From: Anaerolinea sp.
Lineage (GTDB): Bacteria > Chloroflexota > Anaerolineae > Anaerolineales > Anaerolineaceae
NCBI GenBank assembly: GCA_020725865.1
Contig: DYEC01000024.1
Span: 62,001 to 126,000 of the forward strand
DNA: 64,000 nucleotides
Direction of reading: 5' to 3'
The translations under genes and the position numbers were made by a program. The notes beneath the pieces were generated by a model. It was not told where the DNA came from and did no database searches. It was given only the letters and a program-made list of their open reading frames with translations. Of the stretch, positions 1 to 9,153 are shown piece after piece. Every line of letters starts with the position of its first letter. The stretch's first letter is position 1.

Positions 1-124
1 AGGTGTGGAGCTGGCAGACAGAGAAGTTGGAAACCCCAAAGATATGCTCAATCCTATAAAGATTAACGTCCCCTGAAAAGGGAGCGACGGTTGCCGCTTA
101 TCCCAATAAACAAGAGATGCAAAC

Positions 125-1399
125 ATGAAGATACTTGAACTTGAGACTGCCCCGCTGGCGGTGTTGCGCGAACAAGCCAAAGAGTTGGGGATTCCCAACG
201 CAATGCGCCTGAAGAAGGAAAACCTGATTATTAAGATTCGTCAGGCAGAAGCTGAAAAAGAAGGCCTGGAAGTGCGTGGTGGTGTGCTTGAAATTATGAA
301 TGAGGGAATTGGTTTCCTGCGCACCAATTATCAGGTGGGTCCGGACGATGTCTATGTTTCGCAGGCTCAATTGCGCCGTTATGAACTGCGCTCAGGCGAT
401 CTGGTAATCGGGCATGTGCGCCCGCCGCGCGAATCCGAACGACATTATGGATTACTGAAAGTTGAATCTGTCAATGGCATGGATCCCGAAGAGGCGCGCA
501 ATCGGGTCAATTTTGAGGATTTGACACCTATCTTCCCGGACAGACGCTTTGATCTGGAAACCAACCCGAACATTCTCTCCACCCGCCTGATTAATCTGAT
601 TGCCCCTATTGGGCGAGGTCAGCGGGGAATGATCGTTTCTCCACCAAAAGCCGGCAAAACCACAATTCTAAAACAAATTGCCAATGGCATTTCCACCCGT
701 CACCCCGAAGTACACTTAATCATTGCCCTCATCGGTGAACGCCCTGAAGAGGTCACGGATATGGACCGCTCTGTGGATGCCGAAGTGGTTGCTTCAACGT
801 TCGATGAGCCTGTCACGGCGCATGTGCGCACGGCAGAAATTGCGCTGGAACGTGCCAAGCGGCTGGTGGAGATCGGCCGCGATGTGGTGATTCTAATGGA
901 CTCGCTTACCCGTCTAGCGCGCGCCTATAACCTAGTGGTCAACCCGTCCGGACGCACGCTTTCGGGAGGTATGGATCCCTCAGCGTTGTATCCTCCCAAG
1001 CGTTTCTTTGGCGCGGCACGCAATCTGGAAGAAGGCGGTAGTCTGACCATTATTGCCACTGCGCTGGTGGATACCGGTTCTCGTCTGGATGACGTTGTCT
1101 TTGAAGAGTTCAAGGGCACAGGCAATATGGAACTGCACCTCTCGCGTCGTTTGCAAGAGCGTCGTATCTTCCCCGCGATTGACATTGAGCGTTCCTCGAC
1201 ACGCCGTGAAGACCTTCTGCTTGGTCCGGATATTTTGCAGCGCGCCTGGCTGATGCGCCGCATGTATTTGCAGATGGTTGGTACACCGCCACAAGGGGCT
1301 GGAATGGATCCAGCGGTGGCGACTGAAGCTATACTGCAACGGATGCTGAAAACCCGCAATAACCAAGAGTTCCTGGAAACACTGACGGAGGAATTGTGA
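125..1399 (+). CDS. rho: Transcription termination factor Rho
   Basis: Hexameric RNA-dependent ATPase/helicase that terminates transcription. The 424-residue protein has the usual length. Seen in order: a helical Rho N-domain (about residues 5-45), a cold-shock-like RNA-binding domain (about 50-120), then the RecA-type ATPase with Walker A SPPKAGKTT (about 180) and Walker B-like VVILMDSLTRLARAYN (about 260-270). The ATG is preceded only by a weak purine stretch (AAGAG). Its TGA overlaps the GTG start of the LysM/M23 peptidase gene (GTGA, 1396-1399), so the two are probably translationally coupled. About 124 bases of upstream sequence are visible, without a clear gene. Assignment is secure. 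Confidence 0.98.
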   Translation: MKILELETAPLAVLREQAKELGIPNAMRLKKENLIIKIRQAEAEKEGLEVRGGVLEIMNEGIGFLRTNYQVGPDDVYVSQAQLRRYELRSGDLVIGHVRPPRESERHYGLLKVESVNGMDPEEARNRVNFEDLTPIFPDRRFDLETNPNILSTRLINLIAPIGRGQRGMIVSPPKAGKTTILKQIANGISTRHPEVHLIIALIGERPEEVTDMDRSVDAEVVASTFDEPVTAHVRTAEIALERAKRLVEIGRDVVILMDSLTRLARAYNLVVNPSGRTLSGGMDPSALYPPKRFFGAARNLEEGGSLTIIATALVDTGSRLDDVVFEEFKGTGNMELHLSRRLQERRIFPAIDIERSSTRREDLLLGPDILQRAWLMRRMYLQMVGTPPQGAGMDPAVATEAILQRMLKTRNNQEFLETLTEEL

Positions 1400-2517
1400 A
1401 ATCATCCACTTCTCAGCAGGTAAAACCTGCTGTGAGGCGTAAATCTTCATTGCCACGCTGGGTATCTCCTACAGCATGGGGCATTGCTCTGGTGATGGTT
1501 TTGTTGATGCTTTTCTTGCTTTATCAGCGTTCGCCGGTGGCTCAGCAGATGCGGGCGAAAGCACAAGTCGAATCCCAGCCGGCAGTCGAAGCTCCCACCT
1601 CATTACCGGCGGAAAGCGTCGTCAAAGCGCCTTTACCTGAGCTGGATAGCAATAGAGGGGTGAATTCACTGGTGCGGCTGGCAAATCCGCGCACCATCAT
1701 CCCAACCCGCCCGCGTTCGAGCGTAGTGAATTACACCATTAAAAAAGGCGACTCGATTTTTGGGATTGCCAGCGAGTTCAAAATCAAGCCCGAATCTATA
1801 CTGTGGGCAAATTACGAAGTTCTGAATGACGACCCGCATCAGATCTCCATTGGACAGGAAATCAAAATCCCGCCGGTAGATGGCATCCTTTACCAGTGGA
1901 AAGAAGGCGATAAGCTGGAAGATGTGGCGGCTCGATTTCATGCTGACCCAAAGGAAATTCTCAGCTTCCCAGGCAATAAACTGGATATGACTGACCCGAA
2001 AATTGAACCGGGGCAATATATCATGATTCCCGGTGGCTGGCGCGAATTGAAACCTTGGGTTGTGCCGGTGGCATATGCACCCAAATCCGGCGTTACCAAA
2101 GGTATCAGCGGTCCGGGTGGATGCGAGGTGCCGTCGGGCGGTGCGGTAGGGTCGGGTGCCTTTATCTGGCCTGCGGTGCAGCATTTCCTCTCTGGAAACG
2201 ATTACTGGTCAGGGCATCTGGCAATTGACATCGCCGCCGGCGAGGGCGCACCAGTTTATGCGGCCGATAGCGGTGTGGTGGTCTATGCCGGTGCAATTGG
2301 CGGCGGCTATGGTAATATGATCATGATTGACCACCAGAACGGTTACCATACGCTTTATGCCCATCTCAGTTCGATCAATGTGCGCTGCGGTCAGAGCGTG
2401 GCACAAGGTAGTCTGATCGGTCTGGCAGGCAGTACCGGCAATTCTACCGGCGCGCATCTACATTTCGAGGTGCGTTATCTGGGTGGATTTATCAACCCCT
2501 GGTACGTGTTGCCATAA
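1396..2517 (+). CDS. LysM domain M23 family metallopeptidase
   Basis: Membrane-anchored, cell-surface peptidoglycan endopeptidase (373 aa). Seen: an N-terminal transmembrane anchor (about residues 24-48), a Pro/Ala-rich linker, LysM repeat 1 (about 112-160, starting NYTIKKGDSIFGIA), a divergent LysM repeat 2 (about 163-212) and a C-terminal M23 domain (about 270-372) with zinc-ligand signatures HLAIDI and HLHFEV. The start is GTG, sharing four bases with the rho stop; GGAGG at 1387-1391 gives a good ribosome binding site. LysM should bind glycan while M23 cuts peptide cross-links. Coupling to rho is unusual functionally but supported by the overlap. A strong terminator follows. Confidence 0.93.
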   Translation: MKSSTSQQVKPAVRRKSSLPRWVSPTAWGIALVMVLLMLFLLYQRSPVAQQMRAKAQVESQPAVEAPTSLPAESVVKAPLPELDSNRGVNSLVRLANPRTIIPTRPRSSVVNYTIKKGDSIFGIASEFKIKPESILWANYEVLNDDPHQISIGQEIKIPPVDGILYQWKEGDKLEDVAARFHADPKEILSFPGNKLDMTDPKIEPGQYIMIPGGWRELKPWVVPVAYAPKSGVTKGISGPGGCEVPSGGAVGSGAFIWPAVQHFLSGNDYWSGHLAIDIAAGEGAPVYAADSGVVVYAGAIGGGYGNMIMIDHQNGYHTLYAHLSSINVRCGQSVAQGSLIGLAGSTGNSTGAHLHFEVRYLGGFINPWYVLP

Positions 2518-2538
2518 ATATCCGGATGAGTAAAACAA

Positions 2539-2570
2539 AAGCGCTCGCCTTTTCGGGCGGGCGCTTTTTT
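2539..2570 (+). terminator. Rho-independent terminator after the M23 peptidase gene
   Basis: An 11-pair GC-rich stem with a short TTTTC loop (one G-T wobble) is followed directly by a run of six T. It lies between the plus-strand peptidase gene and the convergent minus-strand metallophosphoesterase, so it closes the rho-peptidase transcript. A-rich sequence on its left side suggests it may work on both strands. Confidence 0.85.
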
Positions 2571-2594
2571 CCCTGAGACTGAAAGTAAAAAAGC

Positions 2595-3542
2595 TTAACC
2601 GCTGGTCAGAACGTAACTCTTGATTTTATCTTTTGACAATGTGACCAGCGCACCGCACAAAACCCCTTGCTCGTACATGCTGCCCGGGTTAATACACAGG
2701 GTTTTGCCAATGCGCGTGGCGGCACGCGCTTCGTGAATATGACCAAAAAAACCCACCAGCGGCTGATAGTGTTCGATCACTGTTCGCACCGCTCGGCTTC
2801 CAACCGGTATCAATGAATTGCCAGCATACTTTGGGCGAAGATCAGCGGTCAGTTCCGGAGCATCATCCAGCGAAGAGGCGTAAGGTGGTACATGCAAGTT
2901 GAAAATGCTGGTGCGGGGGTTTTTTACCTTCGACAGCATGGCTTCAAAGCGTGCCAGAAGTTTTTCTTCGCTTTCCTCGCGGTAGGTGTGCCAGGGGGTT
3001 GGGTTGCTCCAGCCGGAGCTGATTAATTCATGGTACTCGTCCAGTTTAATGACCTGCCCTTCTGCCAGTGTGACACATTTGGAGGAACGAATCAGATCAT
3101 CTAGCTCGAACATGTCATCGTTGCCGGGTGCAACAAAGCATCGGATGCCACTATCTTTAAGTTTCTCGTCCGCATAGTCTAACCAGCGTTCTGCGGTCTT
3201 AAGCACTTCCTGACGGAAAATCTGCTGTACTTTCTCGGGATTGTGATCCAGCTCAGCCAGTTCATCTGGTGTGGTCAAATAGGGATAATAGCCGCGGCTG
3301 CGGATTTTTTTAATCATCTGCTGTAGTTCATCTTCGTTATTGAGGGTGAAGGTCTGTTCCAACAAGACAGCGCGATGGGTGCCGTTACCCTGATAAACAA
3401 TTGGCACCACTGCTTTTCCGGTCATGTCACCGCCAAGGATGATAATGCCGGCGCCGTAAAATTTTCCGGCGTTTATGAATTTATTCCAGCAAATGTCCGA
3501 GCCATGAACATCGGTTGCGAAGAAAATGGTGGTCACCAGCAC
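2595..3542 (-). CDS. Calcineurin-like metallophosphoesterase
   Basis: Two-metal phosphoesterase fold, 315 aa. Motifs seen in order: FFATDVHGS (DxH), GGDMTGK (GDxx), APGNDD (the usual GNH[DE] position reads GND), NLHVPPY (H) and FFGHIHEAR (GHxH). The His of the third motif, which normally protonates the leaving group, is replaced by Asp; this also occurs in some related families. The start is GTG at 3542 with no convincing Shine-Dalgarno site, chosen because the fold's first beta strand begins only a few residues later. Substrate is unknown. It is convergent with the M23 peptidase gene and divergent from the sensor cluster. Confidence 0.85.
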   Translation of the reverse strand: MLVTTIFFATDVHGSDICWNKFINAGKFYGAGIIILGGDMTGKAVVPIVYQGNGTHRAVLLEQTFTLNNEDELQQMIKKIRSRGYYPYLTTPDELAELDHNPEKVQQIFRQEVLKTAERWLDYADEKLKDSGIRCFVAPGNDDMFELDDLIRSSKCVTLAEGQVIKLDEYHELISSGWSNPTPWHTYREESEEKLLARFEAMLSKVKNPRTSIFNLHVPPYASSLDDAPELTADLRPKYAGNSLIPVGSRAVRTVIEHYQPLVGFFGHIHEARAATRIGKTLCINPGSMYEQGVLCGALVTLSKDKIKSYVLTSG

Positions 3543-3721
3543 ATTTTACCAGAAAATCGGAGCGCTCTTTTATACAGACGCGCCTTGCAATTACTTTTCA
3601 ATTGCTTGTAGAAGACCTTGTGGTGCTGTATAAGGTTAATGAAGCCTGATAAAATACTAAAGACAGCGGTCATATATTTTCGCTGAAATAATTTGTAGAA
3701 TTTATAACGCTTTCGGGACTG

Positions 3722-3727
3722 TATAAT
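3722..3727 (+). promoter_or_regulatory. Candidate -10 box for the sensor gene cluster
   Basis: A perfect TATAAT preceded by TG lies about 75 bases before the ATG at 3803, in the 260-base divergent gap. No good -35 at 17 bases is visible. It is a plausible promoter for the giant sensor gene and possibly for the long downstream series. Confidence 0.45.
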
Positions 3728-3802
3728 AAATGTGGAACACAGTTTGCACGGTGGAAGAAAATCAAAAGACGCGCTGCGTGCTTGATAAGGAGTAAAAGGG
3801 TC

Positions 3803-6800
3803 ATGAGGGCACTGGCAGAGACGATTCGTTCCCAGTTGGATAAATTGACCGCTCAAACCAGCGATTATCTGATGTCGGAAATAACCAAAGGCAACAAGCA
3901 TACCGGAGCGACTGTTGTGAATATGAGTCGCCAGATGCTTGAGCTTACAGCAACTTGCCTTTTAGATGGGGATGCAAGTGCATTTGTGGAATTTACCAGT
4001 AAAGGCGTCTCCCAGATGAGAGAATTGAAAATGACACCTTCTCTGATGGGCGCCAGTCTGCGTGCACTATCCCGGACGTTGCTTGCACTGGATATGAGTG
4101 CAGAGGCATCAAAGTTTATCTGGGATATGTTAATGCGGGCTACCCGTAGTCTGGAAGATGTGATTATTGTTCAGTCCCAGCAAACAGCGGCCCTTGAAGC
4201 GCAAACCGAACGTACCCGGAAAGTGCTGCATTCTGTCTTAAGTACAATGCCTGATGCGGTGTTCCTGACCGACATGCAGGGAAAGGTGAGTCAGGCGAAT
4301 ACGGCGGTAGAAGCATTGTTCGGTTACCGCCATGCTGAATTGGTAGGCATGGATCCCGGTAACCTGATTCACCCCGAGGACCGTGCGACGCTATTACGTG
4401 CCGTGCAAACCACCACGGATATGGGCAAAGATCAGACCTCGTTGCTTGAGTTGCGTTTTGTAAAGAAAGATGGCAGTGTCTTTTTTGGTGAGGCTGCAGT
4501 CGGGGTCATGCTGGACACGGGGGCTATTCCAACTGGGTTCATTGTGGCAGTGCGAGACATCAGTGAGCGCAAGGAAATGGAAGAGCGCATCCGATCGATG
4601 GCTGAACGGCGCGGTCTTCAGGTGCAGGTCACAACCGAACTGGCGCAGGAGCTCGTCACGGCTGAGACGTTAGAGGCAATGCTCGAACGAGTCGTAAAAA
4701 GGGTCAAAGAACGCTTTGGCTACTATCATGTGCAGATTTTGTTTTTTGACGCGGCGGTAAATGCAGTTGTGTTGCTTGCAGGTTATGGTGAGGTGGGGAA
4801 GCAGATGCGAGCAATGGAGTATCGTGTTTCGCTGACCCATTACCCGATTGGTAGCGCAGTGACCAGCGGAGAGACCATACTGATACCAAATGTTCAGCTG
4901 ATCAAAGGCTGGACACCGGAGTCACTCTTGCCTAACACGGCAAGCGAGATTGCCGTACCGATCAAACTGCGTGGAGAGGTGGTCGGCGTACTAGATGTGC
5001 ATAGCGACCAACCCTGGGGTTTGAATGAAGACGATCAGAACCTGCTGGAGGGGCTTTGTGGTCAAATAGCCATTGCGTTTGAGAGCCTGCGTTTGTTAGA
5101 AAAAGAAAAGCTACGTGCCGCTGATCTTTCAACGGTGGCGCAAATCAGCACAGCTGTTTCAACAATTCTAAACCCCATAGAAATGTTACAGGCGGTTGTA
5201 GATCAGACGCGCGAACACTTCAGTCTGTATCACGCTCAAGTTTACTTACTAGAAGATACTAACACGCTGTTGTTACGAGCCAGCACTGGCGAAGTTGGAC
5301 GAAAACTGATAGCTGAAGGTCATGCCATCCCTGTACAGGCAGAACAATCACTTGTGGCGCGCGCCTGCCGCGAGCGGCGTGGTGTAATTGTCAATGACGT
5401 GTGGAAAGACCCTGCTTTCCTGCCCAACCCACTGTTGCCAAAGACGCGCTCTGAACTGGCTGTGCCGTTACTGGCTGGTGATGAAGTGCTTGGGGTTCTG
5501 GATTTACAGTCCAACATCTTGAACAATTTCAGTGAAGAAGATACCAATCTTTTTATTTCGCTGGCTTCTCAGGTGGCGGTTGCCTTACAAAATACTCGCC
5601 AGTTTGAACGTCTGATGGACATGTATCGTGCCAGCCAGCGGGTGAACACAGCCAGCGATTTCAACGAAATGGTTGCAGTTGTGGCTGAGGGCTTAAGAGT
5701 TCCCTCCATCAACCGCGCCGAGTTGATAATCTTTAATTATGATCACTTGGGTCAGATTGAATCGGTCAGCGTTCAGGGTACTTGGTATAGCGGTGAGGGT
5801 CCCAAACCTCAAGCATTGGGAACGATCTACCCAAACACCATGTTTGATTCCATTCGGGTGCTGTTAAGCCCGGATGCGCTCTTTGTGAATGATGTGTTTG
5901 AGGATGATCGAATAGACGCGGCGACGCGAGAATTTCTGCGGGGCCAACATGTTCGCGCCATTGGGATTTTGCCGCTCTGGATCTTATCCCGACAGGTGGG
6001 TACCATACTTATAGAAAGTGATACCGCACATCCCTTCAGCGAAAGCGAGCAGCAAGGATACCAGACGTTTGTTGCTCAGGTTGCCTTGGCTTTAGAGAAC
6101 CGTCGCTTGTTGATTGAGGCACAACAACGTGCAGCCGAGCTTCAAAAATCGCAACAGGCATTGCTCGAAAGTGAAGAACACTTCCGCAACCTGTTTGCCA
6201 GCTCCCCTGTGTCACTGTGGGAAGAGGATTTCAGCCAGGTAAAGGTGTATCTGGATAATTTACGGGCTTCCGGTGTGAGCGACTTGCGCGCATACATGGC
6301 CGAGCATCCTGAGGTTGTTAACGACTGTATGGCAAGGATTCGGATCATTGAAATCAATGACCGCACTTTGCGTTTGTTTGCTGCGCGTTCGAAGCAAGAG
6401 TTGTTAGCGAACCTGAAAAGCATCTTTCGTGAAGAAACAAAAACGGTTATGGCTGAAGAATTGCTGGCAATCTGGCAAGGGCAAACCCATTTTGCCAGTG
6501 AGGGTGTCAACTACACCCTGGATGGTCGCCGTCTGGATGTTTTGGTACAGTGGAGTGTGATTCCCGGACATGAAGCAACGTATGATCGCCTGCTGGTTTC
6601 ATTGGAAGATATAACCTCACGTAAGCGATTCGAGCAATTTGTCACCCAGCGTGCCGAGCAAATGGCGAAAGTTGCCAAAGTTTCGACAGCCATATCTACA
6701 ATTCTTGACCGGGACGAGATGCTCCAAACGGTTGTAGATCTGGTTTGTGAGAATTTTGGACTTTATCATGCCCACGTTTACTTGCTGAATGAGGCGGGGG

Positions 6801-9127
6801 ATACGCTGGTGCTGACCTCCGGAGCGGGCAAGGTGGGCAAAAAACTGGTTTCCAAAGGGCATATCATCCCGCTTGCAGCCACACGGTCGTTGGTGGCTCG
6901 TGCTTGTCGCCAGCGAAGTCCGGTCATTGTCAACGATGTGCGCAAAGAGCCCGGATTTTTACCCAACCCACTATTGCCGGATACACGTTCGGAAGCAGCA
7001 ATTCCATTAGTGGTCGGTAGTCGCATCCTGGGAGTTCTGGATGTTCAATCGAACATTATTAATGGCTTTACTGATGAGGATGTTGGTATTTATACCACGC
7101 TCGCGGCTCAAATAGCAGTCAGTTTGCAGAACACAGAACAGTTTGCTCATCTCAACCGCATGTATAGTGCCGGTCAGCGCATTAATACAGCAAAAACGCT
7201 GGATGAGCTTGTGGCAGTGGTAGCAGAAGAGTTGAAAATCAGCGAGATCAATCGCGGTGTATTGTTGCTCTTCCGCCATGATGCTGCGGGTCGGATAGAG
7301 ACGGCAACAGTTCAAGGCGTCTGGTACAGTGGGGAAGGCACCCGGCCAATTCCCCTTGGAACAACCTACTCTAAAGATGCTTTGACCACCATAAATCTTT
7401 TCCTCAGCCCAAACCCGGTCTTTTCGGACGATGCATCGCAGGATGAAGAGATTGATGCGAAAACATTGGACATGCTGCGGATGCTGAACATGCGCTCATT
7501 GGGTATTCTGCCCGTCTGGGTGGGTGAGGCTCATTTAGGGGCAATCATTCTGGCTGGTGAAGAGCCGCATTACTTTACCGATCGTGAAATTCAAGGTTTG
7601 CGCACGTTGACCACTCAGGTGGCAATTGCACTTGAAAACCGCCGTCTGCTTCTGGAATCCCGAAGGCGCGCTTCTGAGTTGCAGCAATCACAACAATTTT
7701 TGCAGACACTGGTGGATAACCTGCCGGTTGCCGTGGTTGCCAAAGACCCGGAAGGACATTTTACAATCTGGAATAAAACCGCCGAACAGCTCTTTGGTTT
7801 TACCAGAGACCGCGTATTGGGCAAAACAGATTACGACCTCTTCCCAAAGGCGCAGGCAGATTTCTTCCGTGCTAATGATCAGGAAGCTTTAAAGAACGGG
7901 AAAATCATCGACATCCCGGTAGAAGAGGCAGACACGGCGCATCTTGGACGGCGCTTTCTGCACACGGTCAAAGTTCCAATTTATGATGATCAACACAAGC
8001 CGCTGAGTCTGGTGCTAATTACCGAAGATATTACGGAGCGCCAGCTTTATGAGGAGCGGATCAAGGAGTCAGAACGCCGTTTTCGCCAGATGTTGGAGGA
8101 TATCCGCCTGATCGCGATCATGCTGGATAGAGAAGGTAACCTGACCTTCTGCAACAATTATCTATTGGAATTGACGGGCTGGACACGAGAAGAAGTTTTG
8201 GGCAAAAACTGGTTCGAGATCTTCACGTCGGGCGAGGACTGGGTGCAAAAGAGTTTAATCACCGAGGGCATTGAGCGTGATGCTGTGCCCCTTTATCAGG
8301 AAAATTATATCCTGACGAAGCGTGGTGAACAGCGCCTGATTGCATGGAGTAATTCTGTCCTGCGCGATACTGAAGGGAAACCGATTGGCATTACCAGTAT
8401 CGGTGAGGATGTTACCGAGGAGCGCCAGGCAGCACAAGTGATTGCTCAGCGTGCTACCCAACTGGCAACAGTGGCTGAGATTTCCACCACAGTTTCTACC
8501 TTGCTCGAACCCCAGGTGATGTTGCAACGCGTGGTGGATCTGACCAAGGAGCGGTTTGGGTTGTATCATGCCCATATCTATTTGTTGGATGATAAAACCG
8601 ACGAGCTGATTTTGACCGCTGGGGCGGGTGAGGTGGGGCGACAGATGGTTGCAGAACGGCGGACAATTTCGTTGCGGGCAGAAAAATCGCTGGTGGCACG
8701 CGCTGCTCGTAGACGCCAGGGCGACATCGTCAATGATGTTACTGCGGACCCAGAGTTTCTGCCAAATCCGCTTTTACCGGATACCCGTGCAGAGCTGGCA
8801 ACACCTATTTTGATTGGTGATCGAGTGTTGGGGGTGCTGGATGTGCAGGCAAACCGCCCTAATGCTTTCTCTGCCGAGGATGCCGATATCCTGACAACGC
8901 TGGCGGCTCAGATTGCTGTAGCATTACAAAATGCCCGTCAATACGAACAGGCGCGGCGCAGTGCAGAACGCGAGGCGCTTATTAATGCCATCACCGAGCG
9001 TATCCAGAATGCCACTTCGGTTGAAGAAGCTATGCAAATTGCTGTGCGGGAAGTGGGACGGGCGCTTGGCAAAGCACCTGCAACCGTGCGTCTGACTGGC
9101 GGCTTGAAAACCGCACAAGAAAATTGA
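3803..9127 (+). CDS. Giant multi-domain PAS/GAF sensor protein without output domain
   Basis: Cytoplasmic (no membrane segment seen) 1774-residue protein made almost only of sensor modules. Rough order: N-terminal all-helical domain (1-130), PAS (142-265), GAF (272-428), GAF (444-601), divergent GAF (606-771), PAS-like (790-945), GAF (955-1112), divergent GAF (1116-1282), PAS (1300-1418), PAS (1427-1543), GAF (1557-1714) and a short tail (1719-1767). Most canonical GAFs carry the signature LPNPLLPxTRxE near their C-terminal half. No histidine kinase, receiver, GGDEF, EAL or DNA-binding domain is present, so it presumably acts as a scaffold or signal integrator for the histidine kinase encoded at 17 kb. 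The reading frame is open from a TTG at 3782, but ATG 3803 has AAGGAG ten bases upstream. Ligands are unknown. Confidence 0.9.
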   Translation: MRALAETIRSQLDKLTAQTSDYLMSEITKGNKHTGATVVNMSRQMLELTATCLLDGDASAFVEFTSKGVSQMRELKMTPSLMGASLRALSRTLLALDMSAEASKFIWDMLMRATRSLEDVIIVQSQQTAALEAQTERTRKVLHSVLSTMPDAVFLTDMQGKVSQANTAVEALFGYRHAELVGMDPGNLIHPEDRATLLRAVQTTTDMGKDQTSLLELRFVKKDGSVFFGEAAVGVMLDTGAIPTGFIVAVRDISERKEMEERIRSMAERRGLQVQVTTELAQELVTAETLEAMLERVVKRVKERFGYYHVQILFFDAAVNAVVLLAGYGEVGKQMRAMEYRVSLTHYPIGSAVTSGETILIPNVQLIKGWTPESLLPNTASEIAVPIKLRGEVVGVLDVHSDQPWGLNEDDQNLLEGLCGQIAIAFESLRLLEKEKLRAADLSTVAQISTAVSTILNPIEMLQAVVDQTREHFSLYHAQVYLLEDTNTLLLRASTGEVGRKLIAEGHAIPVQAEQSLVARACRERRGVIVNDVWKDPAFLPNPLLPKTRSELAVPLLAGDEVLGVLDLQSNILNNFSEEDTNLFISLASQVAVALQNTRQFERLMDMYRASQRVNTASDFNEMVAVVAEGLRVPSINRAELIIFNYDHLGQIESVSVQGTWYSGEGPKPQALGTIYPNTMFDSIRVLLSPDALFVNDVFEDDRIDAATREFLRGQHVRAIGILPLWILSRQVGTILIESDTAHPFSESEQQGYQTFVAQVALALENRRLLIEAQQRAAELQKSQQALLESEEHFRNLFASSPVSLWEEDFSQVKVYLDNLRASGVSDLRAYMAEHPEVVNDCMARIRIIEINDRTLRLFAARSKQELLANLKSIFREETKTVMAEELLAIWQGQTHFASEGVNYTLDGRRLDVLVQWSVIPGHEATYDRLLVSLEDITSRKRFEQFVTQRAEQMAKVAKVSTAISTILDRDEMLQTVVDLVCENFGLYHAHVYLLNEAGDTLVLTSGAGKVGKKLVSKGHIIPLAATRSLVARACRQRSPVIVNDVRKEPGFLPNPLLPDTRSEAAIPLVVGSRILGVLDVQSNIINGFTDEDVGIYTTLAAQIAVSLQNTEQFAHLNRMYSAGQRINTAKTLDELVAVVAEELKISEINRGVLLLFRHDAAGRIETATVQGVWYSGEGTRPIPLGTTYSKDALTTINLFLSPNPVFSDDASQDEEIDAKTLDMLRMLNMRSLGILPVWVGEAHLGAIILAGEEPHYFTDREIQGLRTLTTQVAIALENRRLLLESRRRASELQQSQQFLQTLVDNLPVAVVAKDPEGHFTIWNKTAEQLFGFTRDRVLGKTDYDLFPKAQADFFRANDQEALKNGKIIDIPVEEADTAHLGRRFLHTVKVPIYDDQHKPLSLVLITEDITERQLYEERIKESERRFRQMLEDIRLIAIMLDREGNLTFCNNYLLELTGWTREEVLGKNWFEIFTSGEDWVQKSLITEGIERDAVPLYQENYILTKRGEQRLIAWSNSVLRDTEGKPIGITSIGEDVTEERQAAQVIAQRATQLATVAEISTTVSTLLEPQVMLQRVVDLTKERFGLYHAHIYLLDDKTDELILTAGAGEVGRQMVAERRTISLRAEKSLVARAARRRQGDIVNDVTADPEFLPNPLLPDTRAELATPILIGDRVLGVLDVQANRPNAFSAEDADILTTLAAQIAVALQNARQYEQARRSAEREALINAITERIQNATSVEEAMQIAVREVGRALGKAPATVRLTGGLKTAQEN

Positions 9128-9153
9128 TCTTATGATGCTCTGAGGAGTTTTAA

